64,000 bases of DNA, taken from assembly GCF_001722335.1 (NCBI RefSeq), contig NZ_MIHA01000002.1, forward strand, positions 186,001 through 250,000, written 5' to 3'. Origin of the DNA: Mycolicibacterium flavescens (GTDB taxonomy: Bacteria; Actinomycetota; Actinomycetes; Mycobacteriales; Mycobacteriaceae). The notes below the pieces were generated by a model that was not told the origin of the DNA, searched no databases, and saw nothing but the letters and a program-made list of their open reading frames with translations. Below are positions 1-8,218 of this stretch, one piece after another; position 1 is the stretch's first letter; each line of letters begins with the position of its first letter. A program made the translations under genes and the position numbers.

Positions 1-1100
1 TGGGTCAGATCGGCGTCCCAGCCCTCCGGCAGCTCCTGGGCCAGCAGCCGGTCCAGCAGCGCCTTGCGGTCCGCTTCGCGCTCGGCCCACGCGTCGAAGG
101 TGCTCTGCCACTTGTCGTGCGCCTCACGGCCGCGGTCCACCAGCTTGCGGGTGTGCTCGATGACCTCGGGGCGCACCTCGAAGGTCTTGTCCGGGTCGAA
201 GCCGAGAATTTTCTTGACCGCGGAAACCTCTTCTTCGCCGAGCGCCGAGCCGTGTATCCCGCCGGTGTTCATCTTGGTCGGCGCCGGATACCCGATGACC
301 GTCCGCAGCGCGATGAACGACGGCTTGTCGGTGACCTTCTTGGCCTCGGCGATGGCCTGCTCGATGCCGACGACGTTCTCGCCGCCCTCGATCTCCTGCA
401 CGTGCCAGCCGTAGGCCCGGTAGCGGGCGGCGACGTCCTCGGACAGTGCGATGTTGGTGTCGTGCTCGATCGAGATCTGGTTCTTGTCGTAGAACACGAT
501 CAGGTTGCCGAGCTGCTGGGTGCCCGCCAGCGACGACGCCTCGCTGGTGATGCCCTCTTCGATGTCGCCGTCGGAGGCGATCACATAGATGTAGTGGTCG
601 AACGGGCTCTCGCCCCACGGGGTGTCCGGGTCGAACAGGCCCCGCTCGTAGCGCGAGGCCATCGCCATGCCGACCGCCGATGCCAGGCCCTGACCCAGCG
701 GGCCGGTGGTGATCTCGACGCCGTCGGTGTGCCGGAACTCCGGATGACCCGGCGTCTTGGACTTGAACGTGCGCAGCGCCTCGATGTCGGACAGCTCCAG
801 CCCGAAGCCGCCGAGATAGAGCTGGATGTAGAGGGTGAGGCTGGAGTGCCCGGCGGACAGCACGAAGCGGTCCCGGCCCAGCCAGTGCACGTCGCTGGGA
901 TCGTGGCGCATCTGGCGCTGGAACAGCGTGTAGGCCAGCGGCGCCAGGCTCATCGCGGTCCCCGGGTGGCCGTTGCCGACTTTCTGTACCGCGTCTGCGG
1001 CCAGCACCCGGATGGTGTCCACGGCCAACGTGTCCACATCGGTCCAGTCGTCCGGGTGGTTCGGACGGGTCAGCGCGGAAATCTCTTCGGACGTGGTCAC
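1..1100 (-). CDS. tkt: Transketolase, N-terminal part (cut by window edge)
   Basis: Thiamine-diphosphate enzyme of the non-oxidative pentose phosphate pathway, moving two-carbon units between sugar phosphates. About 366 N-terminal codons are present, roughly half of the usual ~700 aa; the C-terminal half lies beyond position 1. Visible family landmarks read leftward: an early NHPDDW segment, GNGHPGTAMS, the HDP...DRFVLSAGH stretch, TGPLGQG, and a DGDIEEG cofactor-binding segment. The GTG at 1098-1100 gives the typical mycobacterial beginning MTTSEEISAL. It is divergent from ctaB across a 178-bp gap, the same arrangement as M. tuberculosis Rv1449c/Rv1451. The identification is firm; only the length is incomplete. 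Confidence 0.95.
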   Translation of the reverse strand, partial: MTTSEEISALTRPNHPDDWTDVDTLAVDTIRVLAADAVQKVGNGHPGTAMSLAPLAYTLFQRQMRHDPSDVHWLGRDRFVLSAGHSSLTLYIQLYLGGFGLELSDIEALRTFKSKTPGHPEFRHTDGVEITTGPLGQGLASAVGMAMASRYERGLFDPDTPWGESPFDHYIYVIASDGDIEEGITSEASSLAGTQQLGNLIVFYDKNQISIEHDTNIALSEDVAARYRAYGWHVQEIEGGENVVGIEQAIAEAKKVTDKPSFIALRTVIGYPAPTKMNTGGIHGSALGEEEVSAVKKILGFDPDKTFEVRPEVIEHTRKLVDRGREAHDKWQSTFDAWAEREADRKALLDRLLAQELPEGWDADLT

Positions 1101-1278
1101 AGGCGCACTCCAGGTCGGCGTTGAGCGTGGTCGGCTTCGAGCTCTTCTCGCTGCTCGTTTAAAACACCCTAGTGCGGGATGGTCATCCGCTGCAGGCCTG
1201 CCGGGGGAGGATTAGGCCGCCGTTGTCGTGCGGTCTACCATCGTCTGTAGTAGAAGCTGTTCGACAGGAGTAACTGCG
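1101..1278. promoter_or_regulatory. Divergent intergenic region tkt/ctaB
   Basis: These 178 bp separate two outward-facing genes and must hold both promoters. A purine-rich ribosome site (ACAGGAG, 1264-1270) sits 8 nt before the ctaB TTG. An A/T-rich patch (TTTAAAACACC, near 1159) is the most promoter-like stretch for the leftward transketolase. No inverted repeat strong enough to call an operator was seen. Confidence 0.5.
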
Positions 1279-2205
1279 TTGAGCGTTCGCGAAGGCCGCC
1301 TGGTCGACGGGTCGTCGATCCGGGTTCGCGACCGGCTCCTGGGCTACCTGTCGTTGACCAAGCCCCGAGTCATCGAGCTGCTTCTGGTCACCACCATCCC
1401 GGCCATGCTGCTCGCCGACCGCGGCAACGTCGACCCGCTGCTGATCTTCAACACCCTGGTCGGCGGGATGCTCGCCGCGGCGGGCGCCAACGCGCTGAAC
1501 TGCGTGGCCGACGCCGACATCGACAAGGTGATGAAGCGGACCGAGCGCAGGCCGCTGGCGCGGGCCACCGTGCCGCGCAGCCACGCGCTGGTGTTCGGGC
1601 TGGCGCTCTCGGTCGGCTCGTTCTTCTGGCTGTGGTGGACCACCAACATGCTCTCCGCGCACCTGGCGGGCGCGACCATCGCGTTCTACGTGCTCGTGTA
1701 CACGCTGGTGCTCAAGCGCCGGACATCGCAGAACGTGGTGTGGGGCGGCGCGGCCGGCTGTATGCCGGTGATGATCGGCTGGTCCGCCGTCACCGGAACC
1801 ATCGCGTGGCCCGCGCTGGCGATGTTCGCGATCATCTTCTTCTGGACGCCGCCGCATACCTGGGCGCTGGCCATGCGCTACAAGGAGGACTACCGCGCGG
1901 CGGGCGTGCCGATGCTGCCCGCGGTGGCCACCGAGCGCGAAGTCACCAGGCAGATCGTGATCTACACCTGGCTGACCGTGGCCGCCACGCTGGCGCTGGT
2001 GCCGGTCACCGGCTGGCTGTACACCTCGGTCGCCGTGCTCGCCGGCGGCTGGTTCCTGGTGATGGCGCATCAGCTCTACCGGGGCGTGCGCCGCGGTGAA
2101 CCGGTCAAACCGTTGCGGCTGTTCCTGCAGTCGAACAACTACCTCGCGGTGGTTTTCTGCGCTCTCGCGATCGACTCGGTTCTCGCGCTTCCGACTTTGC
2201 TCTGA
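1279..2205 (+). CDS. ctaB: Protoheme IX farnesyltransferase (heme O synthase)
   Basis: Integral membrane prenyltransferase that adds farnesyl to heme B to make heme O, the precursor of the heme A used by the aa3 cytochrome oxidase. The UbiA-family first aspartate motif is clear (NCVADADID, then [10 protein letters not shown]), as is the second conserved loop [13 protein letters not shown]; about nine hydrophobic segments follow. The start is taken as TTG 1279 ([11 protein letters not shown]), because the ACAGGAG site lies 8 nt upstream and the 308-aa product then matches the usual length. An in-frame GTG at 1228 would add 17 residues that do not look like protein. Its functional partner ctaA lies 3 kb downstream. 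Confidence 0.95.
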   Translation: MSVREGRLVDGSSIRVRDRLLGYLSLTKPRVIELLLVTTIPAMLLADRGNVDPLLIFNTLVGGMLAAAGANALNCVADADIDKVMKRTERRPLARATVPRSHALVFGLALSVGSFFWLWWTTNMLSAHLAGATIAFYVLVYTLVLKRRTSQNVVWGGAAGCMPVMIGWSAVTGTIAWPALAMFAIIFFWTPPHTWALAMRYKEDYRAAGVPMLPAVATEREVTRQIVIYTWLTVAATLALVPVTGWLYTSVAVLAGGWFLVMAHQLYRGVRRGEPVKPLRLFLQSNNYLAVVFCALAIDSVLALPTLL

Positions 2206-2282
2206 GCAAGTTTCTCCGCACCCGGCACCTCCTGAGCTAAGGTGCTGCGAAGTTGCGCAAACAACTTCTAGCAGGGGGCGGA

Positions 2283-3290
2283 ATGGTGTTGTGGTGGCGA
2301 GGGCTCGCGGTGGCAATGATGACCGCACTTCTGGTCGTTGGTTGCTCGTCCGGTGGTGACGAGAGTGAGCCGACGACACCGTCGCCCGCACCGAGCGCGG
2401 CCGGACCGGTTCTCAACGGGCTGTACAAGGTCGACTTCGACGTCGCCAAACGCACTCAGCTGGGCGCGCCGTCGCCGCGCACCGAGCCGATGAGCGCCCG
2501 CTGGGTGCTCGACTCGCACTGCGCCGCCGACAACGTGTGCGTGGCCACCGGCACCCGGATCAAACCCGACGGGTCGCCGACCAACATCCAGGGCACGCTC
2601 GACCTGATCGACGGCAACTGGGTGATGGTCATCGCCGAGGACAGCAAGTGCCGCGCCGGCGGGCAACCCGCCCGGGTGCTGGGCACCTGGGTGCTCACAC
2701 CGCAACCCGACGACACGCTGAGCGGCACCTGGACCGAGATCACCACCGGGCCGGACTGCCCGTGGGTGGTGCAGATGCCGGTCACCGTCACCAAGCAGGG
2801 CGAGATCCCCGAGGGTGTCCAGCTCATCGACCCCGCCGCGGTCGAGGCCAGGAAGCCGTCGAAGGCGCAGGCGTTCGGCGGCACCTACACCCAGACCATC
2901 ACGACGCAGCCGCCCGACGGCGCGCCCGGTGTGCTCACCGTCGAGGTCGCGACGTTCTGCGTGCGCAACACCGACGAGTGCGCGAGCACCCAGGCGACCG
3001 CGATCGACAACGATCCGCAGCTGACGCCGCTGACGTTCACCGGTGACCGGTGGACCTACCGGTGGGACCGCGGGGAGAAGTCCTGCGGACCCGGGATGCC
3101 CGACAAGGTGCGGTCGTTCGGCTTCGACGAGATCGTGTTCCCCGAGCCGTCGGAGAACCCGATCGTGACGCTGAGCGGCACCCGCCGCCTCGAGGCGGGT
3201 GAGCCGTGCCCGACGCAGCAGACCTTCGACCTGGAGTACGACCGGGCCGCCGCGCCGCCGCCGGCTCCCGCGCCGGCCCCGGGCGGCTGA
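2283..3290 (+). CDS. Putative secreted lipoprotein, unknown function
   Basis: A 335-aa exported protein. The N-terminus has WWR, a hydrophobic core and a lipobox LVVGC with the modified cysteine at residue 21, followed by a Ser/Thr/Pro-rich linker. The body contains several cysteines and two similar segments (residues about 50-165 and 190-310) in which a tryptophan-containing strand ends near a Cys pair, so it may be a tandem repeat of one beta-rich fold. The tail is Pro/Ala-rich. The start ATG 2283 follows AGGGGGCG at 2272-2280; an in-frame start at 2253 would spoil the signal peptide. It resembles serine/threonine-kinase-associated or LppP-like lipoproteins only in general style. The C-terminus ends 1 bp before the convergent qor stop. 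Confidence 0.7.
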   Translation: MVLWWRGLAVAMMTALLVVGCSSGGDESEPTTPSPAPSAAGPVLNGLYKVDFDVAKRTQLGAPSPRTEPMSARWVLDSHCAADNVCVATGTRIKPDGSPTNIQGTLDLIDGNWVMVIAEDSKCRAGGQPARVLGTWVLTPQPDDTLSGTWTEITTGPDCPWVVQMPVTVTKQGEIPEGVQLIDPAAVEARKPSKAQAFGGTYTQTITTQPPDGAPGVLTVEVATFCVRNTDECASTQATAIDNDPQLTPLTFTGDRWTYRWDRGEKSCGPGMPDKVRSFGFDEIVFPEPSENPIVTLSGTRRLEAGEPCPTQQTFDLEYDRAAAPPPAPAPAPGG

Positions 3291-3291
3291 G

Positions 3292-4263
3292 TCAGGGCAC
3301 CAGCACGACCGACCCGACCGTCTTGCGGCCCTGCAGATCGGTGTGTGCCTGGGCGGCCTCGGCCAGCGGATAGCGGTGGCTGACCGTGATGTTCAGCGCA
3401 CCCGACGCGATCGCATCCAGCAGTTCGCCTGCGCGCCAGGCGAACTCGTCGGCAGTGCGGGTGTAGTGCACCAATGTCGGGCGGGTCAGGAACAGTGAGC
3501 CGGCGGCGTTGAGGCGCTGCGGGTCGAACGGCGGCACCGGCCCGCTGGACGCGCCGAACAACGCGAGGGTGCCCCGCACCGCGAGGCTGGCCAGGCTGGC
3601 CTCGAAGGTGGCCGCGCCGACGCCGTCGTACACCGCGGCCACGCCGCCGTCGGTCATCTCCTTGATCGTGGCGCCGAACTCGGCGGGGTCCTGCGGATAG
3701 TCGAGCACCTTCACCGCGCCGGCCTGCCGGGACAGCTCGGCCTTCTCCGGCGTCGACACCGTGGTGATCACCCGCACCGCCATGCTGGTCGCCCACTGGG
3801 TGAGGATCAGCCCGACCCCACCGGCGCCGGCGTGCACGAGCACCGAGTCGCCCTGCTGCACCGGGTACAGCGATTTGATGAGATAGTGCGCGGTCATGCC
3901 CTTGAGCAGGCTCGCCGCGGCGGCCTCCGGTGTCACACCGTCCGGTACGTAGGCGACGAAATCGGCTGGAGCGACAGAATATTCGGCGTACGCGCCGTTG
4001 GCCTGCGCGGTGACCACACGGTCGCCGACCTTCAGCGCGGCCACGCCCTCGCCGACGGCGGCCACGGTGCCGCACACCTCGTTGCCGAGGATGAACGGCG
4101 TCTCCCGCGGGTACTGGCCCGAGCGGAAGTAGGTGTCGAGAAAGTTCACCCCGATCGCCTCGGCCTTGATGAGCACTTCGCCGGGCCCCGGCGTGGGCTG
4201 AGGCTTCTCGACGTAGCTCATGACTTCGGGTCCGCCGGTCTCGGCGATTTCGATGGCGTGCAT
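3292..4263 (-). CDS. qor: NADPH:quinone oxidoreductase (zeta-crystallin type)
   Basis: Zinc-free medium-chain dehydrogenase/reductase, 323 aa, predicted to reduce quinones or similar enones with NADPH. It has the MDR N-terminal fold (GPGEVLIKAEAIGVNFLDTY), the conserved ILGNEVCGTV segment and a Rossmann nucleotide site (VHAGAGGVGLILTQWA); the cysteines that bind structural zinc in alcohol dehydrogenases are absent, as in quinone reductases. ATG 4263 is preceded by GGAAGA and gives the usual MHAIEI beginning; a longer in-frame start at 4329 would overlap the divergent neighbour. It corresponds to Rv1454c by position. The 28-bp gap to the divergent ATP-grasp gene implies back-to-back promoters. 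Confidence 0.9.
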   Translation of the reverse strand: MHAIEIAETGGPEVMSYVEKPQPTPGPGEVLIKAEAIGVNFLDTYFRSGQYPRETPFILGNEVCGTVAAVGEGVAALKVGDRVVTAQANGAYAEYSVAPADFVAYVPDGVTPEAAAASLLKGMTAHYLIKSLYPVQQGDSVLVHAGAGGVGLILTQWATSMAVRVITTVSTPEKAELSRQAGAVKVLDYPQDPAEFGATIKEMTDGGVAAVYDGVGAATFEASLASLAVRGTLALFGASSGPVPPFDPQRLNAAGSLFLTRPTLVHYTRTADEFAWRAGELLDAIASGALNITVSHRYPLAEAAQAHTDLQGRKTVGSVVLVP

Positions 4264-4291
4264 GCTCACATCTTCCCAATATCCTGCAACC

Positions 4292-5233
4292 GTGAAACTT
4301 GCCCGCCCCGACGTGTTCCATCCGCGCATCGTGTTGGCCGGCTGCCCGGCGCTGCCCGACGGGGACGGCGACGACGCGGGGCTGGTGGCGGCCCTGGGCC
4401 GCCGCGGTCTGCACGCCCGCTGGCTGTCCTGGGACGACCCGGCGACGCTGGAGGCGGACCTGGTGATCCTGCGGGCGACGTGGGACTACATCGAGCGACG
4501 CGACGAGTTCCTGGCCTGGGCGCGGCGGGTCCGCCACCTGCTCAATCCGCTGCCCGCGGTGTCGTGGAACACCGATAAGCGGTATCTGGCCGACCTCGCC
4601 GCCGCGGGTGTGCCGACGATCGCCAGCCGGTTCTTCGCCCCGGGGCAGCAGGTGCGCCTGCCCGACAGCGGCGAGGTGGTGGTCAAACCGTCGGTCGGCA
4701 TGGGTTCGGTCGACGCGCTGCGCTTCTCGGAGCACGACGACGCCCTCCGGCACGCGGCGAGGTTGCACGACGCCGGGCGCACCGTGGTGGTGCAGCCCTA
4801 TGACGACCGGGTGGAAGACGGGGAGACCGCGCTGGTGTTCCTGGCCGGAACCCAGTCGCACGCGTTCACCAAGGGGCCGATCCTGCTTCGGCCCGGCAGG
4901 CCGCCGCAGTTCGACGAGTCGGGCATCTACGCCCGCGAGACCCTGTCGTCGGCCGAACCCGATTTCGAGCTGTGGGACGTCGGGCACGCAGCGCTGGCAG
5001 CCGCCGCCGACCACCTGGACCTGAGGCCCGCCGACCTGCTCTACGCGCGGGTGGACGTCATCGGCGGACCGTCGGATCCGCGGGTGCTCGAGGTCGAACT
5101 GGTCGAACCCTCGCTGGGGTGGGGGCAGCTCGATGACGCGACCCGCGACCGTCAGCAGCGCGAGTTCGCGCTCGCCGTGGAGTCAGCGCTCGACCGGTTC
5201 GGGCTGGGCCCGCTCTCGCATCGACGCCCATAG
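4292..5233 (+). CDS. ATP-grasp domain protein (Rv1455-like)
   Basis: About 313 aa, cytoplasmic. The layout is that of ATP-grasp ligases: an N-terminal Rossmann-like part (RIVLAGCPALP ... LVILRATWDY), a central ATP-binding part (VVVKPSVGMGS, then a VVQPYD segment) and a C-terminal metal-binding part ending in RVLEVELVEPSLGW, where the acidic residues fit Mg-ATP coordination. It matches the RimK/glutathione-synthetase-like conserved mycobacterial protein placed between qor and ctaA. The substrate is unknown. GTG 4292 is chosen because the preceding in-frame codons overlap qor; the ribosome site is weak, so a leaderless message is possible. Its last 51 bp overlap the convergent ctaA. Confidence 0.75.
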   Translation: MKLARPDVFHPRIVLAGCPALPDGDGDDAGLVAALGRRGLHARWLSWDDPATLEADLVILRATWDYIERRDEFLAWARRVRHLLNPLPAVSWNTDKRYLADLAAAGVPTIASRFFAPGQQVRLPDSGEVVVKPSVGMGSVDALRFSEHDDALRHAARLHDAGRTVVVQPYDDRVEDGETALVFLAGTQSHAFTKGPILLRPGRPPQFDESGIYARETLSSAEPDFELWDVGHAALAAAADHLDLRPADLLYARVDVIGGPSDPRVLEVELVEPSLGWGQLDDATRDRQQREFALAVESALDRFGLGPLSHRRP

Positions 5234-6133
5234 CGCGGCGGTGGCCGCGGTGCACAGTGCGGCGCCCGCGACGTGGATGGCGACCAGCGCCGCCGGCACC
5301 CCGGTGAAGAACTGCACGGTACCGACCAGTGCCTGGGCCACGACGAGAACGAGCAGCACGCCCAACCGGATGAGGACCGGGCGCGGAGCCCGCACCGCGA
5401 GCAGCCCGAACCCGAGGCCGACGAGCAGCGACAGATACGCCACCAGCAGCGACGAGTGCATGTGCACCAACGTGGTGATCTCGACCTCGAGGCGCGGAAT
5501 CGTCCGGTCCACGCTCTTGTCGCCGGCGTGCGGGCCGGCGCCGGTCACCAGCGTGCCGGTCACCAGAACGGCCGCCAGCGCCACCGCGCTGAGCAGTGCC
5601 AGCCGGCGCAACGCCTTCGGGGCTCGCCGAACCGGAACACCGTCGTCCGGCTCGCCGATCTTGACGAACAACAGCACCGACAGCCAGACCATCGTCATCG
5701 AGGCGAGCAGGTGGATGGCGACGGTCCACCACAGCAGCCCGGTGAGCACGGTGATCCCGCCGATCACCGCCTGCACGACCGTCGACACCGGCATCAGCCA
5801 CGCGTAGACCAGCACCTCGCGCCGACGGCGGGCCCGCAGCACCGCCAGCACCGCGGCCGCGGCGGTCAGCACGACCAGGAACGTGATCAGCCGGTTGCCG
5901 AACTCGACCACCTGGTGCACGACCGGGACCTCGGCGACCGGAACCGGGGTGAAGCTGCCGGGGAAACACTGCGGCCAGGTGGGACACCCGAGACCGGACG
6001 CGGTGACCCGCACGATCGACCCGGTGACCGAGATCCCGCCCTGGGTCAGGATGACGAGAAAGGCGATGACGCGCTGAGTTCGCAGGCTGGGGAGCGGCAG
6101 CAGATCGACCAGCCGCATGAAGGCGCGTCGCAC
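5183..6133 (-). CDS. ctaA: Heme A synthase (COX15/CtaA)
   Basis: Membrane monooxygenase that oxidises the C8 methyl of heme O to give heme A for cytochrome c oxidase. About eight transmembrane helices are evident. Conserved histidines lie in HQVVEF, AIHLLASM, VHMHSSLL and AIHVAGAA, and the extracellular cysteine pair is in GLGCPTWPQCFPG. About 310-316 aa is normal for the family. GTG 6133 (VRRAFMRLVDLL) or ATG 6118 are both plausible starts, and neither has a clear ribosome site. It lies downstream of, and in the same direction as, the TetR gene (43-bp gap). Together with ctaB it completes heme O-to-A synthesis within this window. Confidence 0.9.
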   Translation of the reverse strand: MRRAFMRLVDLLPLPSLRTQRVIAFLVILTQGGISVTGSIVRVTASGLGCPTWPQCFPGSFTPVPVAEVPVVHQVVEFGNRLITFLVVLTAAAAVLAVLRARRRREVLVYAWLMPVSTVVQAVIGGITVLTGLLWWTVAIHLLASMTMVWLSVLLFVKIGEPDDGVPVRRAPKALRRLALLSAVALAAVLVTGTLVTGAGPHAGDKSVDRTIPRLEVEITTLVHMHSSLLVAYLSLLVGLGFGLLAVRAPRPVLIRLGVLLVLVVAQALVGTVQFFTGVPAALVAIHVAGAALCTAATAALWASMRERAQPEPVER

Positions 6134-6176
6134 GTACCGATGGTAGAGCAGCGCAACTACAACCCGTAGTAGCGGG

Positions 6177-6746
6177 TCAGCGCGGTGCGACGAACGGGAC
6201 CAGCACCTCGTCGACCAACTGTACGACCAGCGCGTCGTCGATCGGGTCGCCGGAGACCAGCAGGCGGTGCCACAGCACGCTCTGCCCCAACTCGCGGGCG
6301 ATCTCGACCGGGACGTCGGCGCGCACATCGCCGCGGTCGACGCCACGCGCCAGCAGCGCGGCCATCTCGGTCTTGCGCCAGCCGATGACGCCGGTGCGGA
6401 ACGCCTCGGTCAGCGCCGGGTCGTGGGCGGCCGCGCCGATCGCCGCGCGGATCACCGCTGCCTGCGGGCCGGTGAACAGCGCCGCCCAACCGCGCAGCAC
6501 GGCGAGCATGTCGCCGCGGTAGCTGCCGGTGTCCTCGTGCGGGATCGCGGCGGTCGCGATACCGAGCAGGGTGTCGCGCAGCAGCGCCGCGGCGTCCGGC
6601 CAACGGCGGTAGAGCACCGGCTTGCTGGTCTGCGCCGCCGCGGCGACCGCCTCCATCGTCACCCCGGCCGGGCCCTGTTCGGCGAGCAGAGCCACGGTCG
6701 CGGCGCGGATCGCCGCCTCCAGTTCCGCACCGCGCCGACGCGACAT
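6177..6746 (-). CDS. TetR-family transcriptional regulator
   Basis: Dimeric DNA-binding repressor, 189 aa. The N-terminal helix-turn-helix is typical (EAAIRAATVALLAEQGPAGVTMEAVA, then TSKPVLYRRWPDAAALL), followed by a helical ligand-binding domain with a TetR_C-like end. A textbook AGGAGG site (complement of 6752-6757) precedes ATG 6746. It is divergent from the DAPG-hydrolase-like gene, with an 83-bp intergenic region carrying a pair of direct repeats (6762-6778 and 6801-6817), so autoregulation and control of the divergent enzyme gene are likely. The ligand is unknown; the neighbouring enzyme suggests an aromatic or acyl-phenol compound. It has no counterpart at this place in M. tuberculosis as I remember it. 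Confidence 0.9.
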   Translation of the reverse strand: MSRRRGAELEAAIRAATVALLAEQGPAGVTMEAVAAAAQTSKPVLYRRWPDAAALLRDTLLGIATAAIPHEDTGSYRGDMLAVLRGWAALFTGPQAAVIRAAIGAAAHDPALTEAFRTGVIGWRKTEMAALLARGVDRGDVRADVPVEIARELGQSVLWHRLLVSGDPIDDALVVQLVDEVLVPFVAPR

Positions 6747-6761
6747 CCGACCTCCTAAAGG

Positions 6762-6817
6762 AAACGCTTGCGTACCTTACCGCATCGGCCTACCGTTAAG
6801 AAACGTTTCCGTATCTT
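6762..6817. promoter_or_regulatory. Direct-repeat operator candidate between divergent TetR and hydrolase genes
   Basis: Two 17-bp copies, AAACGCTTGCGTACCTT (6762-6778) and AAACGTTTCCGTATCTT (6801-6817), match at 14 of 17 positions and start 39 bp apart. Each holds an ACG-N4-CGT dyad, and GAAACGTTTC (6800-6809) is itself a perfect palindrome. They flank both start regions, which suits a TetR-type dimer controlling both genes. Binding is inferred. Confidence 0.6.
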
Positions 6818-6829
6818 TGGAGGGTTACC

Positions 6830-7525
6830 ATGAAGATCCCGCCCGCCCGGCTGGTGCTTCACCCGCTGCGCACCGTCGATACCGCGACGGTCCGCTACCT
6901 GGAGTGTCCGCACGGCCGCCGGCGCATCACGATCGACCACCGGCCCCTTGCGGGTCTGACCCCGACGATGCTGCTGGACTGGTTCACTCACCTCGGCGGC
7001 ACCATGGACTACGGCGGCGAGGTCATCGACCGGTACCTGGCCTGGCATCCGATCGACCACATCCGGTGGGAGCTGGCGCGTCCCGCGCCCGGCGGCGGGG
7101 CCGCTGACGGCGCCCGGTTCCGGATGGTCGAGGCTTTCGGTGCGCGTCCGGAGTTCACCATCGACGAGGTCGCCCGCGTCGAGAAGCTCGACGAGACCGG
7201 CATCCGGCTGGTGAAGCGGATCGCCGGCATCCCGGTCTTCCAGCTCGAGCACACCTGGTCGGCGGGCGACGGGCGGGCGCACTACGTGACCGTGATGGAT
7301 CTCGGGGCGCGGTCACCGCTGCTGGCCCCGGTCAACGCCGTCGTGCGGCGTCGGTTCGGCCCCGACAAGATGCGCGCCTGGGTCCGGCACAACATCGAAG
7401 AGGTGGGGCAGCTCGAATACCTGTTGCCGAGGCTGGCCTCAGGTGAAGCGGAACCAGCGCAGAGCGCACAGCGCGGCGACGCCGCCCCACACCGCGAGGA
7501 CGAGCAGGCCGAACCAGTCCACTGA
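6830..7525 (+). CDS. DAPG hydrolase (PhlG)-like protein
   Basis: 231 aa, cytoplasmic. It resembles the PhlG family of zinc hydrolases that cut a C-C bond in diacetylphloroglucinol: the DWFTHL segment, the YLAWHPIDHIRW motif, a later LEHTW and the closing RHNIEEVGQLEYLLP all supply His and Glu residues of the type used for metal binding. Family membership is inferred from these motifs; the natural substrate here is unknown. GGAGGG (6820-6825) precedes ATG 6830. The likely repressor is the divergent TetR. The last 87 bp, coding for a charged, low-complexity tail, overlap the convergent ABC permease gene, so the tail may be a recent extension past an older stop. Confidence 0.6.
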   Translation: MKIPPARLVLHPLRTVDTATVRYLECPHGRRRITIDHRPLAGLTPTMLLDWFTHLGGTMDYGGEVIDRYLAWHPIDHIRWELARPAPGGGAADGARFRMVEAFGARPEFTIDEVARVEKLDETGIRLVKRIAGIPVFQLEHTWSAGDGRAHYVTVMDLGARSPLLAPVNAVVRRRFGPDKMRAWVRHNIEEVGQLEYLLPRLASGEAEPAQSAQRGDAAPHREDEQAEPVH

Positions 7526-8218
7526 CAGGCTCATCGCCCGCGACAACGCCTCGGTCAGCGCGCCCGACGGCGTCAACCGGGCCACCCACTGCAGCGCCGA
7601 GGGCACCATCCCGCCCTCGAGCGTGAGCGCGCCGAGCCCGGCGAAGACGAACCACAGCAGGTTGGCCACGGCCAGCACGATCTCGGCGCGCAGGGTGCCG
7701 CCCAGCAGAAGGCCCAGCGCGGCGAACCCCGCGGTGCCCAGCGCGATGATCACCGCGCCCAGTGCGAGCCCCGCCAGGTGCGGCCGCCACCCGAGGGCAA
7801 AGCCGATGGCGCCCAACACAATCGACTGCAGGATCACAACCGCCACCACGGCCAGCGATTTGCCCGCGATGATTCCCCAGACCGGCAGCGCGGTGGCACC
7901 CAGCCGTTTGAGCGCACCGTAGCGCCGGTCGAACGCCACCGCGATCGCCTGCCCGGTGAACGCGGTCGAGATTACCGCCAGCGCCATGATCGCCGGCACG
8001 AACGTCGCCGCCCGGTTGGCGCCGAAATCACCCAGCGGCAACAACGTCAACCCGATCAGCAGCGTGATCGGGATGAACATCGTCAACAACAACTGCTCAC
8101 CGTTGCGCAGCAGCAGCCGCAGCTCGAGACCGAACTGCGCGGCCAGCATCTTCTGCACACTGGCCGGGCCCGGCGCCGGCGAAAACGTTCCCGGCGCAAA
8201 ACGATTCGTCGTCATCAT
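7439..8218 (-). CDS. ABC-2 type transporter permease (Rv1457c-like)
   Basis: 259-aa integral membrane protein with about six hydrophobic helices, the usual form of a DrrB/NodJ-like ABC-2 exporter permease. N-terminal cytoplasmic residues are followed by QFGLELRLLLRNGEQLLLTMFIPITLL, a typical first helix of the family. ATG 8218 overlaps the stop of the ATPase gene as ATGA, so the two are translationally coupled and form one transporter. Mannosyltransferase mptB lies just upstream in the same coupled unit, and ctaA/TetR lie beyond. The substrate is unproven; a lipid-linked or cell-envelope molecule is plausible from the company of mptB. Confidence 0.88.
   Translation of the reverse strand: MMTTNRFAPGTFSPAPGPASVQKMLAAQFGLELRLLLRNGEQLLLTMFIPITLLIGLTLLPLGDFGANRAATFVPAIMALAVISTAFTGQAIAVAFDRRYGALKRLGATALPVWGIIAGKSLAVVAVVILQSIVLGAIGFALGWRPHLAGLALGAVIIALGTAGFAALGLLLGGTLRAEIVLAVANLLWFVFAGLGALTLEGGMVPSALQWVARLTPSGALTEALSRAMSLSVDWFGLLVLAVWGGVAALCALRWFRFT

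Noticed and set aside
117..1124. Long plus-strand ORF antisense to transketolase
   Set aside because: Arg/Gly/Val-rich shadow of the real leftward gene with no protein motif.
3056..5014. 652-aa minus-strand ORF across three genes
   Set aside because: Runs opposite or out of frame to clear motifs of qor and the ATP-grasp gene; composition is low-complexity Arg/Gly.
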